This document shows positions 6,887 through 13,071 of a DNA stretch of 13,071 nucleotides, one piece after another. Below the pieces are notes generated by a model. It saw nothing but the letters and a program-made list of their open reading frames with translations, searched no databases and was not told the DNA's origin. The DNA comes from Bacillota bacterium (GTDB lineage Bacteria > Bacillota > Clostridia > Clostridiales > Clostridiaceae). The stretch is from NCBI GenBank assembly GCA_023440105.1, contig JAEXSY010000452.1, positions 1 to 13,071 of the forward strand, read 5' to 3'. The first letter of the stretch is position 1. Each line of letters starts with the position of its first letter. The position numbers and the translations under genes are program-made.

Positions 6887-7909
6887 ATAATGATCTTCAA
6901 TCCAGCCTAATAAATCCTTTATTTCATAGGTAACTCCATTTTCATCTTTTATAGTTCCATAATAGTAGCCTACCATTTGATGAACCTCTGATCTTACTAT
7001 TTTAAGGTTTGTTTTAGCTATCCTTTCATAGAAGGGAATAAAGGTCAAGTCTATATTATCTGTAACGGTAGATTTTACTTTCCAGGTATTCATATAATTA
7101 TTCTTATCATATATAAAATTCAAGTCCTCACTGATCTTAGTGAGCCTTCCATCGATAATAATTGCATTTTCAGTCATTCCAGTCCCATCGGTCCACTGTC
7201 CACCTAAATTTAAGCCTATGGTCCTGCCATTCTGAACTCCTGAGGCGCTGCCCCAATTCCAGGTAACCTTATAAGGCCATATGCCTCGACCGAAGTCTAA
7301 ACAGCCAAAGGTTTTCTTTGATGTGAGATTATAGGTCTTACTTCCTACGGTGAGACTACCTTTTACCGGAAGGCACTGCTGCTTAGAGGTGAATTGGAAG
7401 TGACTCTCATCCCAGGGGACTACTACATTCAAGGTTTCATGTCCATCTGGACGAAAAACCGTAAAATCAGCGTTCATCTCGAAGCCGTTGAAGTCGCTGC
7501 ATGAGGCAGTTATCCTAGTTCCATCCTCCTCATTAACAAAGCTTATAGATAGCTTATTGCTGTTAAAGGATACAGATTCATTGACTCTAGTTGGCATATC
7601 ACAGCCTTTTCCAAAGGGAGATATAACAGTTTTTTCTATGAAGAGTCCACTTTTATAATCCAAAAAATATGCAAATATCATCCCAGCATAATCAATATTT
7701 GAAATAGTTACTGAAAACAAACATTCTTCGTTGGTGATACACCAGTAATTCCATTTCTTTTTTCTTAGCCAGTTCTTAGTTACATTACAGTTGATTAAGG
7801 GTTTTCTTGCCCAGACAATGCTGTCCTTTAAAAGCTTACCATTATCATCACAAAGATTTATTTCCTTTGTTACCTCTCTTTCGTTCAACAAGCTATTAGT
7901 GACACCCAT
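6875..7909 (-). CDS. DUF2804 domain-containing protein
   Basis: This is a 344-residue soluble protein without signal peptide or membrane segments. It matches my recollection of the DUF2804 family along its whole length: the early 'IVWARKPLINCN', 'WNYWCITNEECLFSVTISNIDYAG', and above all 'FGCLDFGRGIWPYKVTWNWGSASG' (201-224) followed by 'IGLNLGGQW', the most conserved block. It is rich in Trp, Tyr and Gly and is probably all-beta. No biochemical function is established for the family. The ATG has an AAGGGGAT site upstream. It is divergent from the ECF sigma gene across a 232-base spacer and convergent with the hydrolase. Function unknown. Confidence 0.82.
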   Translation of the reverse strand: MGVTNSLLNEREVTKEINLCDDNGKLLKDSIVWARKPLINCNVTKNWLRKKKWNYWCITNEECLFSVTISNIDYAGMIFAYFLDYKSGLFIEKTVISPFGKGCDMPTRVNESVSFNSNKLSISFVNEEDGTRITASCSDFNGFEMNADFTVFRPDGHETLNVVVPWDESHFQFTSKQQCLPVKGSLTVGSKTYNLTSKKTFGCLDFGRGIWPYKVTWNWGSASGVQNGRTIGLNLGGQWTDGTGMTENAIIIDGRLTKISEDLNFIYDKNNYMNTWKVKSTVTDNIDLTFIPFYERIAKTNLKIVRSEVHQMVGYYYGTIKDENGVTYEIKDLLGWIEDHYGQW

Positions 7910-7936
7910 ATTCTTATCCCCTTTATAGTGATTTAT

Positions 7937-7951
7937 TATTAAGGCTTAATA
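7937..7951. repeat. Inverted repeat upstream of the DUF2804 gene, possible operator
   Basis: TATTAAG, central G, CTTAATA: seven-base arms around one base, 28 bases before the DUF2804 ATG on the minus strand, where a repressor could block transcription. It is AT-rich, so chance is possible. Confidence 0.3.
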
Positions 7952-8079
7952 TGAAATCCTTAACACCCCTAACTTCATTATAAGCTGTTACCATAGTTGT
8001 ACAAAGACATAAATTAACTGCAAAAGAAAATTTAAAATTAATTCATAATTAATTGCATCTTTTTTTCTTTTGTGCAAGT

Positions 8080-8094
8080 CTTATATTATATAAG
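8080..8094. repeat. Inverted repeat upstream of the ECF sigma gene, possible operator
   Basis: CTTATAT, central T, ATATAAG: seven-base arms, about 48 bases before the sigma-factor ATG and inside its likely promoter zone. No classic ECF autoregulatory promoter (AAC-type -35 with CGTC-type -10) was recognised here. Confidence 0.3.
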
Positions 8095-8141
8095 TGATTT
8101 TATAGCTGTAATAGTATGTATCAAGAGCAAGGAGGTTAAAC

Positions 8142-8708
8142 ATGGAGCTGGAATTGAAGGTTAAAGAAGCCCAAAGAGGAAATGAAGAGGCCTTTATAGA
8201 GCTTATGAGAGAGCATAAAGTACTCTTATATAAAACCCTATATTATTATTTGAAGAATCAAGAGGGAGCCTTAGAAGGCGTTCAGGAGGTTACCTACAGA
8301 GCTTTAATAAATATTAAAAGCCTGAAAAATCCAGAGGGTTTCAAAGGCTGGCTAATGAAGATAGCTATAAATAACGCTCTTGATCAGATTAAGAAAAATA
8401 GCCGTGAGACGGTAGTGACCTCAGAGTCTGTTTCTATAGATTCTATTGTGGATAAGACTTACGAGAAGAAATCAGATGAAGTTTCTGTGGACAAGATTTA
8501 TTTAGATAGTCTTCTTGGGAGTATAAAACCAGAGTATAGCAGGGTTATTGCATTAAAGTATTTTAAGGACATGACCACCAGTGACATTTCTAAAGCTTTG
8601 GGAATTCCAGAAGGCACAGTAAAAAGCTATATCAGGCGAGGACTTAAAGCTATGAGAGCCATATCAATGGAAGGAGGTATGTGCAATGAAGGAAGACAGA
8701 GGGTATGA
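8142..8708 (+). CDS. ECF-type RNA polymerase sigma factor
   Basis: This is a 188-residue sigma-70 family factor of the extracytoplasmic-function group, made of region 2 and region 4 only. Region 2 covers about residues 10-80 ('GNEEAFIELMREHKVLLYKTLYYYL', then 'NPEGFKGWLMKIAINNALDQIKK'). A charged linker follows, then region 4 at about 125-175 with the helix-turn-helix 'TTSDISKALGIPEGTVKSYIRRGLKAMR'. The ATG has an AAGGAGG site (8130-8136). Its last 23 bases overlap the following DUF4179 gene, typical of a sigma factor coupled to its anti-sigma. The acidic DE/DVQE element of region 2.2 is altered ('GVQEVTYRAL'), within the variation seen in Firmicute ECFs. Target genes are unknown. Confidence 0.92.
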   Translation: MELELKVKEAQRGNEEAFIELMREHKVLLYKTLYYYLKNQEGALEGVQEVTYRALINIKSLKNPEGFKGWLMKIAINNALDQIKKNSRETVVTSESVSIDSIVDKTYEKKSDEVSVDKIYLDSLLGSIKPEYSRVIALKYFKDMTTSDISKALGIPEGTVKSYIRRGLKAMRAISMEGGMCNEGRQRV

Positions 8709-10152
8709 AAAGCTATATAGGGATATGATTGAGCTTCCGCAGGAGGAAAAATTAATAGAGCTTCTAGAACAGGAAGAAATAGAGAAGTTTCTAGAGGAGA
8801 CCGAAATAATTGAACCACCTGCGAATATAGATGAATTTATTTTCAAGGGTGCCAGGAAGGGAAGAAAGACCATCTTCAGAAAACAAATAAGACTCGCCGG
8901 TACCCTAGCAGCTGTATTTGCCTCCATATTTTTTGTGTCTATGATTTATATATCTCCTGCCTTTGCTAAAAGTGTGAGTAATATACCAGGGCTTAGTTAT
9001 ATAGTGGAGATGGTTTATGGGGACAAGGGATTAGAGGCTGCTGTGGAGAAGGATTTTGTTATAAGGGTTAATAAAACAGTGGAAAAGCAGGATATATCAA
9101 TAACATTGAAGGATGTAATCGTCGATACCTCAAAGGCAGAAATATTCTATGAGATAGTCAATGAAAGCGAGATTTATAATGGTATTTCTATAGATGATCT
9201 TGAGTTTTTCGACCAGTCAGGTAATAAGCTTATTTTTTCCTATGACATGTATTCTATGCCAATAGAGTCTCATGACAAAGATGTACGGACACTGAGCGTT
9301 CATTTTCTTGGCTCTGATACTGAAATTCCTGAGGAGTTTAATCTAAGTATAAAGATAAAGAATCAGGATTATAATGAAGATGGTTCAATAGGAGAAAAAA
9401 TAGTTCTTAAGGATACCTGGAAATTTTCCTTTAATATTGATAAAGATAAGCTCTTAGAAATGGTAGAGGAGAGAGAAATTAAAAAAACTATAGGGATAGA
9501 AGGGCAGAAGGTAAGGTTCAAAAAAGCTAGGATAACCCCTACTTTGATAAGTCTAGAAATGGAAATGCCAGAAGATAACACTAAAAAGCTGCTTACCTTT
9601 GAGGATATAGAAATAGTTAATGAAAAAGGTGTGGTATGGGGCAGGCCACAGGGTGTAACAGGAGCAATTGGAGAAAATGAATTAACCCTATATTTTCAAA
9701 GTAGCTATTTTAGTGATTCAAAGGAGCTTTATGTAAGGGGAAGTGCTGTTAGAGCACTGGATAAGGATAAGCTAGAAGTGATTTTTGATCTGGATAAGGA
9801 AGAGGTTGTTAAGGCTCCTGACAGCACCCTACACTTTGAGATAGCCGAAAGAAGTGAAGATAGCACTACCATAAACTTTACCTATGAGGATAGGCTGCCA
9901 AAGCTTTATAGTAAGGATGGAGAAGAAATAAATACAGGATACTTTATCTTTCAGCATGATATCATAGATGACAGGGGAGAACTCTTAGAAATTGCTTCTA
10001 TGAGTAACTATGGAGCTGAGCCTAATGAAGGGGTGCTAAGGAGTGGAGCTATAACCATAGACACGGATAAAGAACTACAGGGTACTATAACCTTAAGGAT
10101 TAATGATTATCCTGCCAGAATACAGGAAGAATTTAAGGTTAGGATAAAATAG
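8686..10152 (+). CDS. DUF4179 domain-containing membrane anti-sigma factor
   Basis: This is a 488-residue single-pass membrane protein. Residues 1-65 are cytoplasmic and highly charged, acidic with coiled-coil character ('EEKLIELLEQEEIEKFLEE'), and are the expected sigma-binding part. Residues ~69-92 form the membrane helix, followed by 'SPAFAKSVSNIPGLSYIVEMVYGD', the signature of DUF4179. Residues ~125-488 are an extracellular beta-rich region with several repeat-like blocks that resemble the DUF5643-type domains found in these proteins. It presumably holds the ECF factor inactive until an envelope signal is sensed; the signal is unknown. The ATG at 8686 has GGAGGT at 8672-8677 within the sigma gene, and the two coding regions overlap by 23 bases, supporting translational coupling. 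It ends ahead of a strong terminator. Confidence 0.88.
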   Translation: MKEDRGYEKLYRDMIELPQEEKLIELLEQEEIEKFLEETEIIEPPANIDEFIFKGARKGRKTIFRKQIRLAGTLAAVFASIFFVSMIYISPAFAKSVSNIPGLSYIVEMVYGDKGLEAAVEKDFVIRVNKTVEKQDISITLKDVIVDTSKAEIFYEIVNESEIYNGISIDDLEFFDQSGNKLIFSYDMYSMPIESHDKDVRTLSVHFLGSDTEIPEEFNLSIKIKNQDYNEDGSIGEKIVLKDTWKFSFNIDKDKLLEMVEEREIKKTIGIEGQKVRFKKARITPTLISLEMEMPEDNTKKLLTFEDIEIVNEKGVVWGRPQGVTGAIGENELTLYFQSSYFSDSKELYVRGSAVRALDKDKLEVIFDLDKEEVVKAPDSTLHFEIAERSEDSTTINFTYEDRLPKLYSKDGEEINTGYFIFQHDIIDDRGELLEIASMSNYGAEPNEGVLRSGAITIDTDKELQGTITLRINDYPARIQEEFKVRIK

Positions 10153-10405
10153 CTGTAGAGTATAGCTATTACCCGATCGCTTGACCAGAGAATAAAGTTA
10201 GTGTAACAAGTTCTGGTGTCTATGAGAATATTAGTGAATAAAAAATAAAACAGCCGAGCCTTGGAGCTACTCCTGAGGCTCGGCTGTTTTTATACTTTAA
10301 TTTGTGCACTTTATTCTTTTATAACACCATATTAATTATTCCAAGAGATTTATTTCATAGAGGACGACAGATTAAAGGGCTTCAGTATATTGGAAAACTC
10401 AAGAA
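10153..10405. other. Convergent intergenic region between anti-sigma gene and Gate membrane protein gene
   Basis: This is 253 bases without a supported gene. It starts with a small hairpin overlapping the anti-sigma stop (AATAGCT 10148-10154 with AGCTATT 10164-10170), then a weak nested inverted repeat (CCAGA 10185-10189 with TCTGG 10212-10216; GTTA/TAAC inside), then the strong terminator at 10247-10290. The rest, 10291-10405, is the 3' untranslated part of the minus-strand gene; I see nothing else in it. Confidence 0.5.
10247..10290. terminator. Strong bidirectional intrinsic terminator
   Basis: A 15-base exact inverted repeat, 10247-10261 with 10276-10290, runs from AAAACAGCCGAGCCT to AGGCTCGGCTGTTTT. 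It is extended by GGAG/CTCC pairing around a CTA loop. It has A's on the left and T's on the right, so it works on both strands for the convergent anti-sigma and membrane-protein genes. Confidence 0.93.
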
Positions 10406-11590
10406 TTACAAAATTGAACCCAGGAGTAATATACCCTTGTATAGAAGATGTGCAGCGACACCTGCCGAGATTCCTCCAATGGTGTGGGATAAAATGGCAC
10501 GCCCTGTGAGCTCACGGGCCTTAAGGCTATCCATCATCGCCACGTGGGTGCTGAGGTAGCCGCTCCAGCACATGCACATGGCGGTGAATACTGCTATGTC
10601 TACTCCAGTGGCTTTGCCTGCTTCCACAAGCTTTGGAATTAAGCCTATAGCAGCTCCAGCAGCTCCCAGAGCTGTGATGGGAACGGCAACAGCCTCGGCG
10701 CTGGTAAATCCAAAAAGTAGCTTCAAAATAAAGGAAAGCTTTTCGCCGATCCAGGGAAAGAAGGCAACTCCCTGAAAGGCTTCTCCTGTATATATACCAC
10801 TTGCAGAAGGTCCGTTGGTAAGCATAAGCACAAGGGTGCATATTATTAGAACTCCTGGGATGATATCAAAGCCAAGGGTTACTCCCAGCTTTCCACCCTC
10901 TAAAAGGGAATTAATCGCTCTTAAGCCCACATTTCCATCCCGGACAACTCTAAAATCATTAGTTATATCTAAGGTGTCCTTATCGGCTGGGTCACAATAT
11001 TCTGCAGTACCATAAACCCTTGAGGTATGGCGGAGCATCAATCTTGTGCTCACAAAGCTTCCTATCATGGCACCAAGATTTCCAATTACTGCAGCAAGGA
11101 CAAAGCTCTCTCCAGAGGGTGCGGGTATTCCTATGATAAATGCTGTGACAATAAGCCCCATACCAAAGGCAGTACCAAGATTCGTAAGGGCTGGTAGTTG
11201 ATATTTTTTGAAGTATCTCCTAAAGTTTTTATCATTAGCTAAGGGAAGTATTGCAGGATTATCTGATACATAGGTAGCTATTATACCCATGGAGGCTGCC
11301 CCTGGAAGTCCATAGATTGGTTTCATCAGAGGAGATAGCACCTTGTTTATCAAGGCTATTACACCAAATTCTGAAAGAAGACTGGAAATTGCACCAGCAA
11401 CCACTGCCGCAGCTAGAATATAAAATACTGTATCCATAAGCAGCTGGTAGGCTGTGCCAATTAAGGTGTTAATCATGTTTACTCCACCCATTATAAAGCC
11501 TAGGGTGCAAAAGAAGCCTAAGAAGATAAACAAAAATATAAAGGTCTCAGAGCTTATAGCTCTTTTTAGCTTTACCTGATTATTGTCCAT
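10406..11590 (-). CDS. Gate-domain (nucleoside-recognition-like) integral membrane protein
   Basis: This is a 394-residue polytopic membrane protein with about ten hydrophobic helices. It carries two Gate-like regions, one around residues 45-175 ('AAAVVAGAISSLLSEFGVIALINKVLSPLMKPIYGLPGAASMG') and one around 255-390 ('SAEAVAVPITALGAAGAAIGLIPKL'). Conserved polar patches inside the membrane part, 'DNPAILPLANDKNFRRYF' and 'CMCWSGYLSTHVAMMDSL', suggest a transport path. It resembles the clostridial CD0519/CD1768-like membrane protein group by recollection; no substrate is known to me. The ATG has an AAGGGGAT site. It is divergent from the TIM-barrel gene, with a predicted leader of about 160 bases containing unusual repeats. 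Its own terminator is about 115 bases past the stop. Transport of a nucleoside, an ion or the TIM-barrel enzyme's substrate are all possible. Confidence 0.78.
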   Translation of the reverse strand: MDNNQVKLKRAISSETFIFLFIFLGFFCTLGFIMGGVNMINTLIGTAYQLLMDTVFYILAAAVVAGAISSLLSEFGVIALINKVLSPLMKPIYGLPGAASMGIIATYVSDNPAILPLANDKNFRRYFKKYQLPALTNLGTAFGMGLIVTAFIIGIPAPSGESFVLAAVIGNLGAMIGSFVSTRLMLRHTSRVYGTAEYCDPADKDTLDITNDFRVVRDGNVGLRAINSLLEGGKLGVTLGFDIIPGVLIICTLVLMLTNGPSASGIYTGEAFQGVAFFPWIGEKLSFILKLLFGFTSAEAVAVPITALGAAGAAIGLIPKLVEAGKATGVDIAVFTAMCMCWSGYLSTHVAMMDSLKARELTGRAILSHTIGGISAGVAAHLLYKGILLLGSIL

Positions 11591-11695
11591 GGTTAAATCC
11601 CCTTTAATAATATAATTGATTTGTATAAAGTCTTACCAATAATAAAAGCTTTAATCTGAATAACTACCTCCTCTTCCGGTATACGTTTACATAAT

Positions 11696-11713
11696 TGCGT
11701 TGCTATAAGGATA
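11696..11713 (-). repeat. 18-base inverted copy of TIM-barrel coding sequence (copy 1, in spacer)
   Basis: The minus strand reads TATCCTTATAGCAACGCA, identical to plus-strand 12093-12110. Upstream similarity continues less exactly (ACC.T.AATG, three bases, TATCC in both), so the related stretch is about 30 bases. Confidence 0.85.
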
Positions 11714-11735
11714 CTTCATTAAGGTAGAAGTATCC
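11709..11735. repeat. Nine-base inverted repeat in the leader of the Gate membrane protein gene
   Basis: GGATACTTC (11709-11717) and GAAGTATCC (11727-11735) are exact inverted repeats with a nine-base spacer. There is no T run on either side, so it is not a terminator; it could be an operator or an RNA hairpin in the leader. One arm overlaps the 18-base inverted copy. Confidence 0.6.
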
Positions 11736-11760
11736 ATTTATAAATATCTTAGGCAATACA

Positions 11761-11769
11761 ATTATAGCA
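11761..11769 (-). promoter_or_regulatory. Extended -10 promoter for the Gate membrane protein gene
   Basis: The minus strand reads TGCTATAAT (11769-11761), a full extended -10 element. The -35 is poor (TTGTAT at a 19-base spacing), which an extended -10 can tolerate. Transcription would begin near 11754, giving a leader of about 160 bases. Confidence 0.5.
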
Positions 11770-11881
11770 TATTAACTTGAAGTAAATACAATATTAATTC
11801 ACTTATAAACTTATATCACTTAATTTGATTATATAATATAATTATTTATAGAATTACATTAATTGTATTGGGTAATTTAAG

Positions 11882-11911
11882 TTGTTTCTAACACTTAATA
11901 TAACTTAAAAT
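11882..11911 (+). promoter_or_regulatory. Candidate sigma-A promoter for the TIM-barrel gene
   Basis: TTGTTT (11882-11887), 18 bases, TAAAAT (11906-11911). It gives a leader of about 40 bases before the ATG at 11958. The match is moderate in AT-rich DNA. Confidence 0.35.
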
Positions 11912-11957
11912 ACAGTTAATATTTAAATGATAAATTATAAAAGGGGAGGATTTATTT

Positions 11958-12878
11958 ATGGTAAAAAGGTTTATAAGCAGTACTTCTTCAGAGCTGCTTT
12001 CTTTAAATACTAAGGAGCTTATAGAGGCTATTGCTGCCAGTGAAGGAAGGGTGATGGTAGCTGAGACAGTAGGAACAGTACCATCAATGTTTTATCCTTA
12101 TAGCAACGCAGAGGCTGTTGCTGCCTTTGGGGCTGATATGATTATTTTGAACGTTTTTGATGTGGATAACCCTATGGTTTATGGCTATGATCATGTGGAA
12201 AAGAAAGAGGTAGTTCGTGAAGTAAAAAGGCTTACAGGTAGGCCTGTAGGGATTAATTTAGAACCAGTTGATGAAGAGGAGAAAACTCTAGGGGAGATTA
12301 CAAAGCTCTCCACTGGAAGACTAGCTACTGCAGAAAATGGGAAAAAAGCAGCTGATATGGGAGTTAATTTTATAGTGCTCACAGGAAATCCTGGTACAGG
12401 CGTTTCCAATAAAGCCATAGCAGCTTCTTTAAGGAGCATTAAAAGAAAGGTTGGAGATTCCTTGCTGCTGATTGCCGGAAAAATGCATGCAGCCGGTTCT
12501 CATAAGGAATCAGCACAGAATATAATCACTAGGGAGGATGTAAAGAGCTTTGTAGAAGCAGGCGCCGATGTAATATTATTCCCTGCACCAGGAACTGTTC
12601 CGGGAATAACCATGGAGTACATTAGAGAGCTAGTAGATTATGCTCATAGCTTAGGGGTCCTTACTCTCACAGCGATAGGAACCTCTCAGGAGGGGGCTGA
12701 TGAGGCTACTATAAGAGAAATAGCCCTCATGTGCAAGATGACAGGAACGGATATGCACCATATAGGTGACGCTGGCTACCCTGGAATGGCTGTTCCAGAA
12801 AATATAACAGCCTACAGCATAGCCATAAGAGGGAAGAGGCATACTTATAATAGAATGGTCGCCTCTGTTAATAGATAA
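11958..12878 (+). CDS. TIM-barrel-fold protein, DUF7916-like (often labelled haloacid dehalogenase-like)
   Basis: This is a 306-residue cytoplasmic protein. Alternating beta/alpha segments and glycine-rich turns at strand ends suggest a TIM barrel: 'MFYPYSNAEAVAAFGADMIILNVFDV' (44-69), 'PVGINLEPVD', 'FIVLTGNPGTGVSN', 'LLLIAGKMHAAG', 'AGADVILFPAPGTVPG', 'LTAIGTSQEGADEATIREIALM' and 'DMHHIGDAGYPGM'. The last blocks look like a phosphate-binding and metal or active-site region. I recall this as a conserved family called DUF7916, sometimes mislabelled haloacid dehalogenase-like hydrolase; it has no HAD DxD motif. The reaction is unknown. The ATG has GGGGAGGA just upstream. It is divergent from the Gate membrane protein and 37 bases before an ABC ATPase gene, with no terminator seen between, so it may be co-transcribed with the latter. 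Confidence 0.8.
   Translation: MVKRFISSTSSELLSLNTKELIEAIAASEGRVMVAETVGTVPSMFYPYSNAEAVAAFGADMIILNVFDVDNPMVYGYDHVEKKEVVREVKRLTGRPVGINLEPVDEEEKTLGEITKLSTGRLATAENGKKAADMGVNFIVLTGNPGTGVSNKAIAASLRSIKRKVGDSLLLIAGKMHAAGSHKESAQNIITREDVKSFVEAGADVILFPAPGTVPGITMEYIRELVDYAHSLGVLTLTAIGTSQEGADEATIREIALMCKMTGTDMHHIGDAGYPGMAVPENITAYSIAIRGKRHTYNRMVASVNR
12093..12110 (+). repeat. 18-base inverted repeat (copy 2, inside the TIM-barrel gene)
   Basis: TATCCTTATAGCAACGCA encodes Tyr46-Pro-Tyr-Ser-Asn-Ala51, in a block that looks conserved for the family. It is the inverted partner of 11696-11713, about 380 bases away. Confidence 0.85.
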
Positions 12879-12915
12879 ATTTATAAAGCAATATAGAATA
12901 TCGAGGTGGAAAAAA

Positions 12916-13071
12916 TTGAGTGCATACATTGAGATGCGAGACGTAAAAAAGATATATAAAATGGGCGAGGTAGAAATCAAAGCAGTTGATGGAGTTAATT
13001 TCACCATTGATAAAGGAGAATTTGTTGTGGTGCTAGGTGCCAGCGGTGCCGGTAAGAGTACAGTACTTAAC
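12916..13071 (+). CDS. ABC transporter ATP-binding protein (N-terminal part, runs off window)
   Basis: The first 52 codons of an ABC ATPase, open to the window edge. 'MSAYIEMRDVKKIYKMGEVEIKAVDGVNFTIDKGEFVVVLGASGAGKSTVLN' contains the aromatic A-loop Tyr14 and the Walker A motif 'GASGAGKST' (41-49). The pattern 'KIYKMGEVEIKAVDGV' is that of the LolD/MacB/SalX type (MacB-like exporters and lipoprotein or peptide transporters). The start is TTG at 12916 with GAGGTGG at 12903-12909; an in-frame ATG at 12934 would shorten it by six residues and has no comparable site. The permease partner is expected downstream, outside the window. It follows the TIM-barrel gene closely. Confidence 0.9.
   Translation, partial: MSAYIEMRDVKKIYKMGEVEIKAVDGVNFTIDKGEFVVVLGASGAGKSTVLN

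Larger units (their letters stand above)
11687..11737 (-). other. 16-codon mini-ORF in the leader of the Gate membrane protein gene
   Basis: On the minus strand, ATG at 11737 reads 'MDTSTLMKYPYSNAIM' then TAA. No good ribosome binding site precedes it. It lies inside the predicted leader. Its 'YPYSNA' equals residues 46-51 of the divergent TIM-barrel protein and is encoded by identical bases. It may be a leader peptide, a coding remnant, or nothing. Confidence 0.2.
11591..11957. other. Divergent intergenic region between Gate membrane protein and TIM-barrel genes
   Basis: This is 367 AT-rich bases. It contains a good extended -10 promoter for the minus-strand gene, a candidate promoter for the plus-strand gene, a nine-base inverted repeat (11709-11717 / 11727-11735), and an 18-base inverted copy of part of the TIM-barrel coding sequence (11696-11713). 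No riboswitch or T-box was recognised. Confidence 0.6.

Noticed and set aside
10148..10170. Hairpin over the anti-sigma stop codon as a terminator
   Set aside because: The seven-base AT-rich stem has no T run after it, and a much stronger terminator follows at 10247-10290.
10527..10841. Open frames overlapping the Gate membrane protein gene on both strands (also 10302-10559, 10572-10775, 10815-11015)
   Set aside because: They are shadows of the well-supported membrane protein; no family resemblance and no ribosome binding sites.
11591..11760. T-box or riboswitch in the long leader of the Gate membrane protein gene
   Set aside because: No T-box sequence, no specifier-like stem and no terminator/antiterminator pair were visible; only the inverted repeat and the mini-ORF.
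12651..13007. 118-codon minus-strand open frame across the TIM-barrel end and ABC ATPase start
   Set aside because: It is antisense to two supported coding regions and has no recognisable domain.

Overview
The window is AT-rich, has strong GGAGG-type ribosome binding sites, and carries selenocysteine machinery. Together with ECF-sigma/DUF4179 and VanY-like genes this points to an anaerobic low-GC Firmicute of the class Clostridia. No genus is claimed. There are no insertion sequences, CRISPR arrays, rRNAs or tRNAs that I could recognise.

Positions 1-4918 form a selenium island. It opens on the plus strand with the 3' end of selB (Sec-specific elongation factor), followed 13 bases later by a LysR regulator of the type that accompanies selenium genes. 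A bidirectional terminator separates these from a minus-strand run: yedF (TusA-like plus DsrE-like selenium protein), then a C-GCAxxG-C-C cysteine-rich protein, then a TDT-family (TehA/SLAC1-like) membrane channel. Upstream of that run, behind its own terminator, is selD (selenophosphate synthase). selD is itself a selenoprotein: codon 15 is an in-frame TGA at the catalytic position, followed by a bacterial SECIS-like hairpin. A start called at the first open codon after the TGA would lose the 63 N-terminal residues and the active site.

Positions 5226-10152 look like ordinary chromosomal genes: a lipoprotein VanY-like D,D-carboxypeptidase, an alpha/beta hydrolase, a DUF2804 protein (convergent with the hydrolase), and an overlapping ECF sigma factor / DUF4179 anti-sigma pair. 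A strong 15-bp-stem bidirectional terminator closes this block.

Positions 10406-13071 hold a Gate-domain (nucleoside-recognition-like) membrane protein on the minus strand, divergent from a TIM-barrel protein that I assign to the DUF7916-type family, which is followed by the start of an ABC transporter ATPase. The 367-base divergent spacer contains an 18-base exact inverted copy of a segment of the TIM-barrel coding sequence. It lies inside the predicted leader of the membrane-protein mRNA and is read in the same frame as part of a 16-codon mini-ORF. This is the least explained structure in the window.

The selenium block reads as one functional unit: SelD makes selenophosphate, SelB delivers Sec-tRNA, the LysR protein probably regulates, and YedF, the Cys-rich protein and the TDT channel plausibly handle reduced selenium/sulfur species or their transport (inference). 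The rest of the window shows no clear functional link to it.
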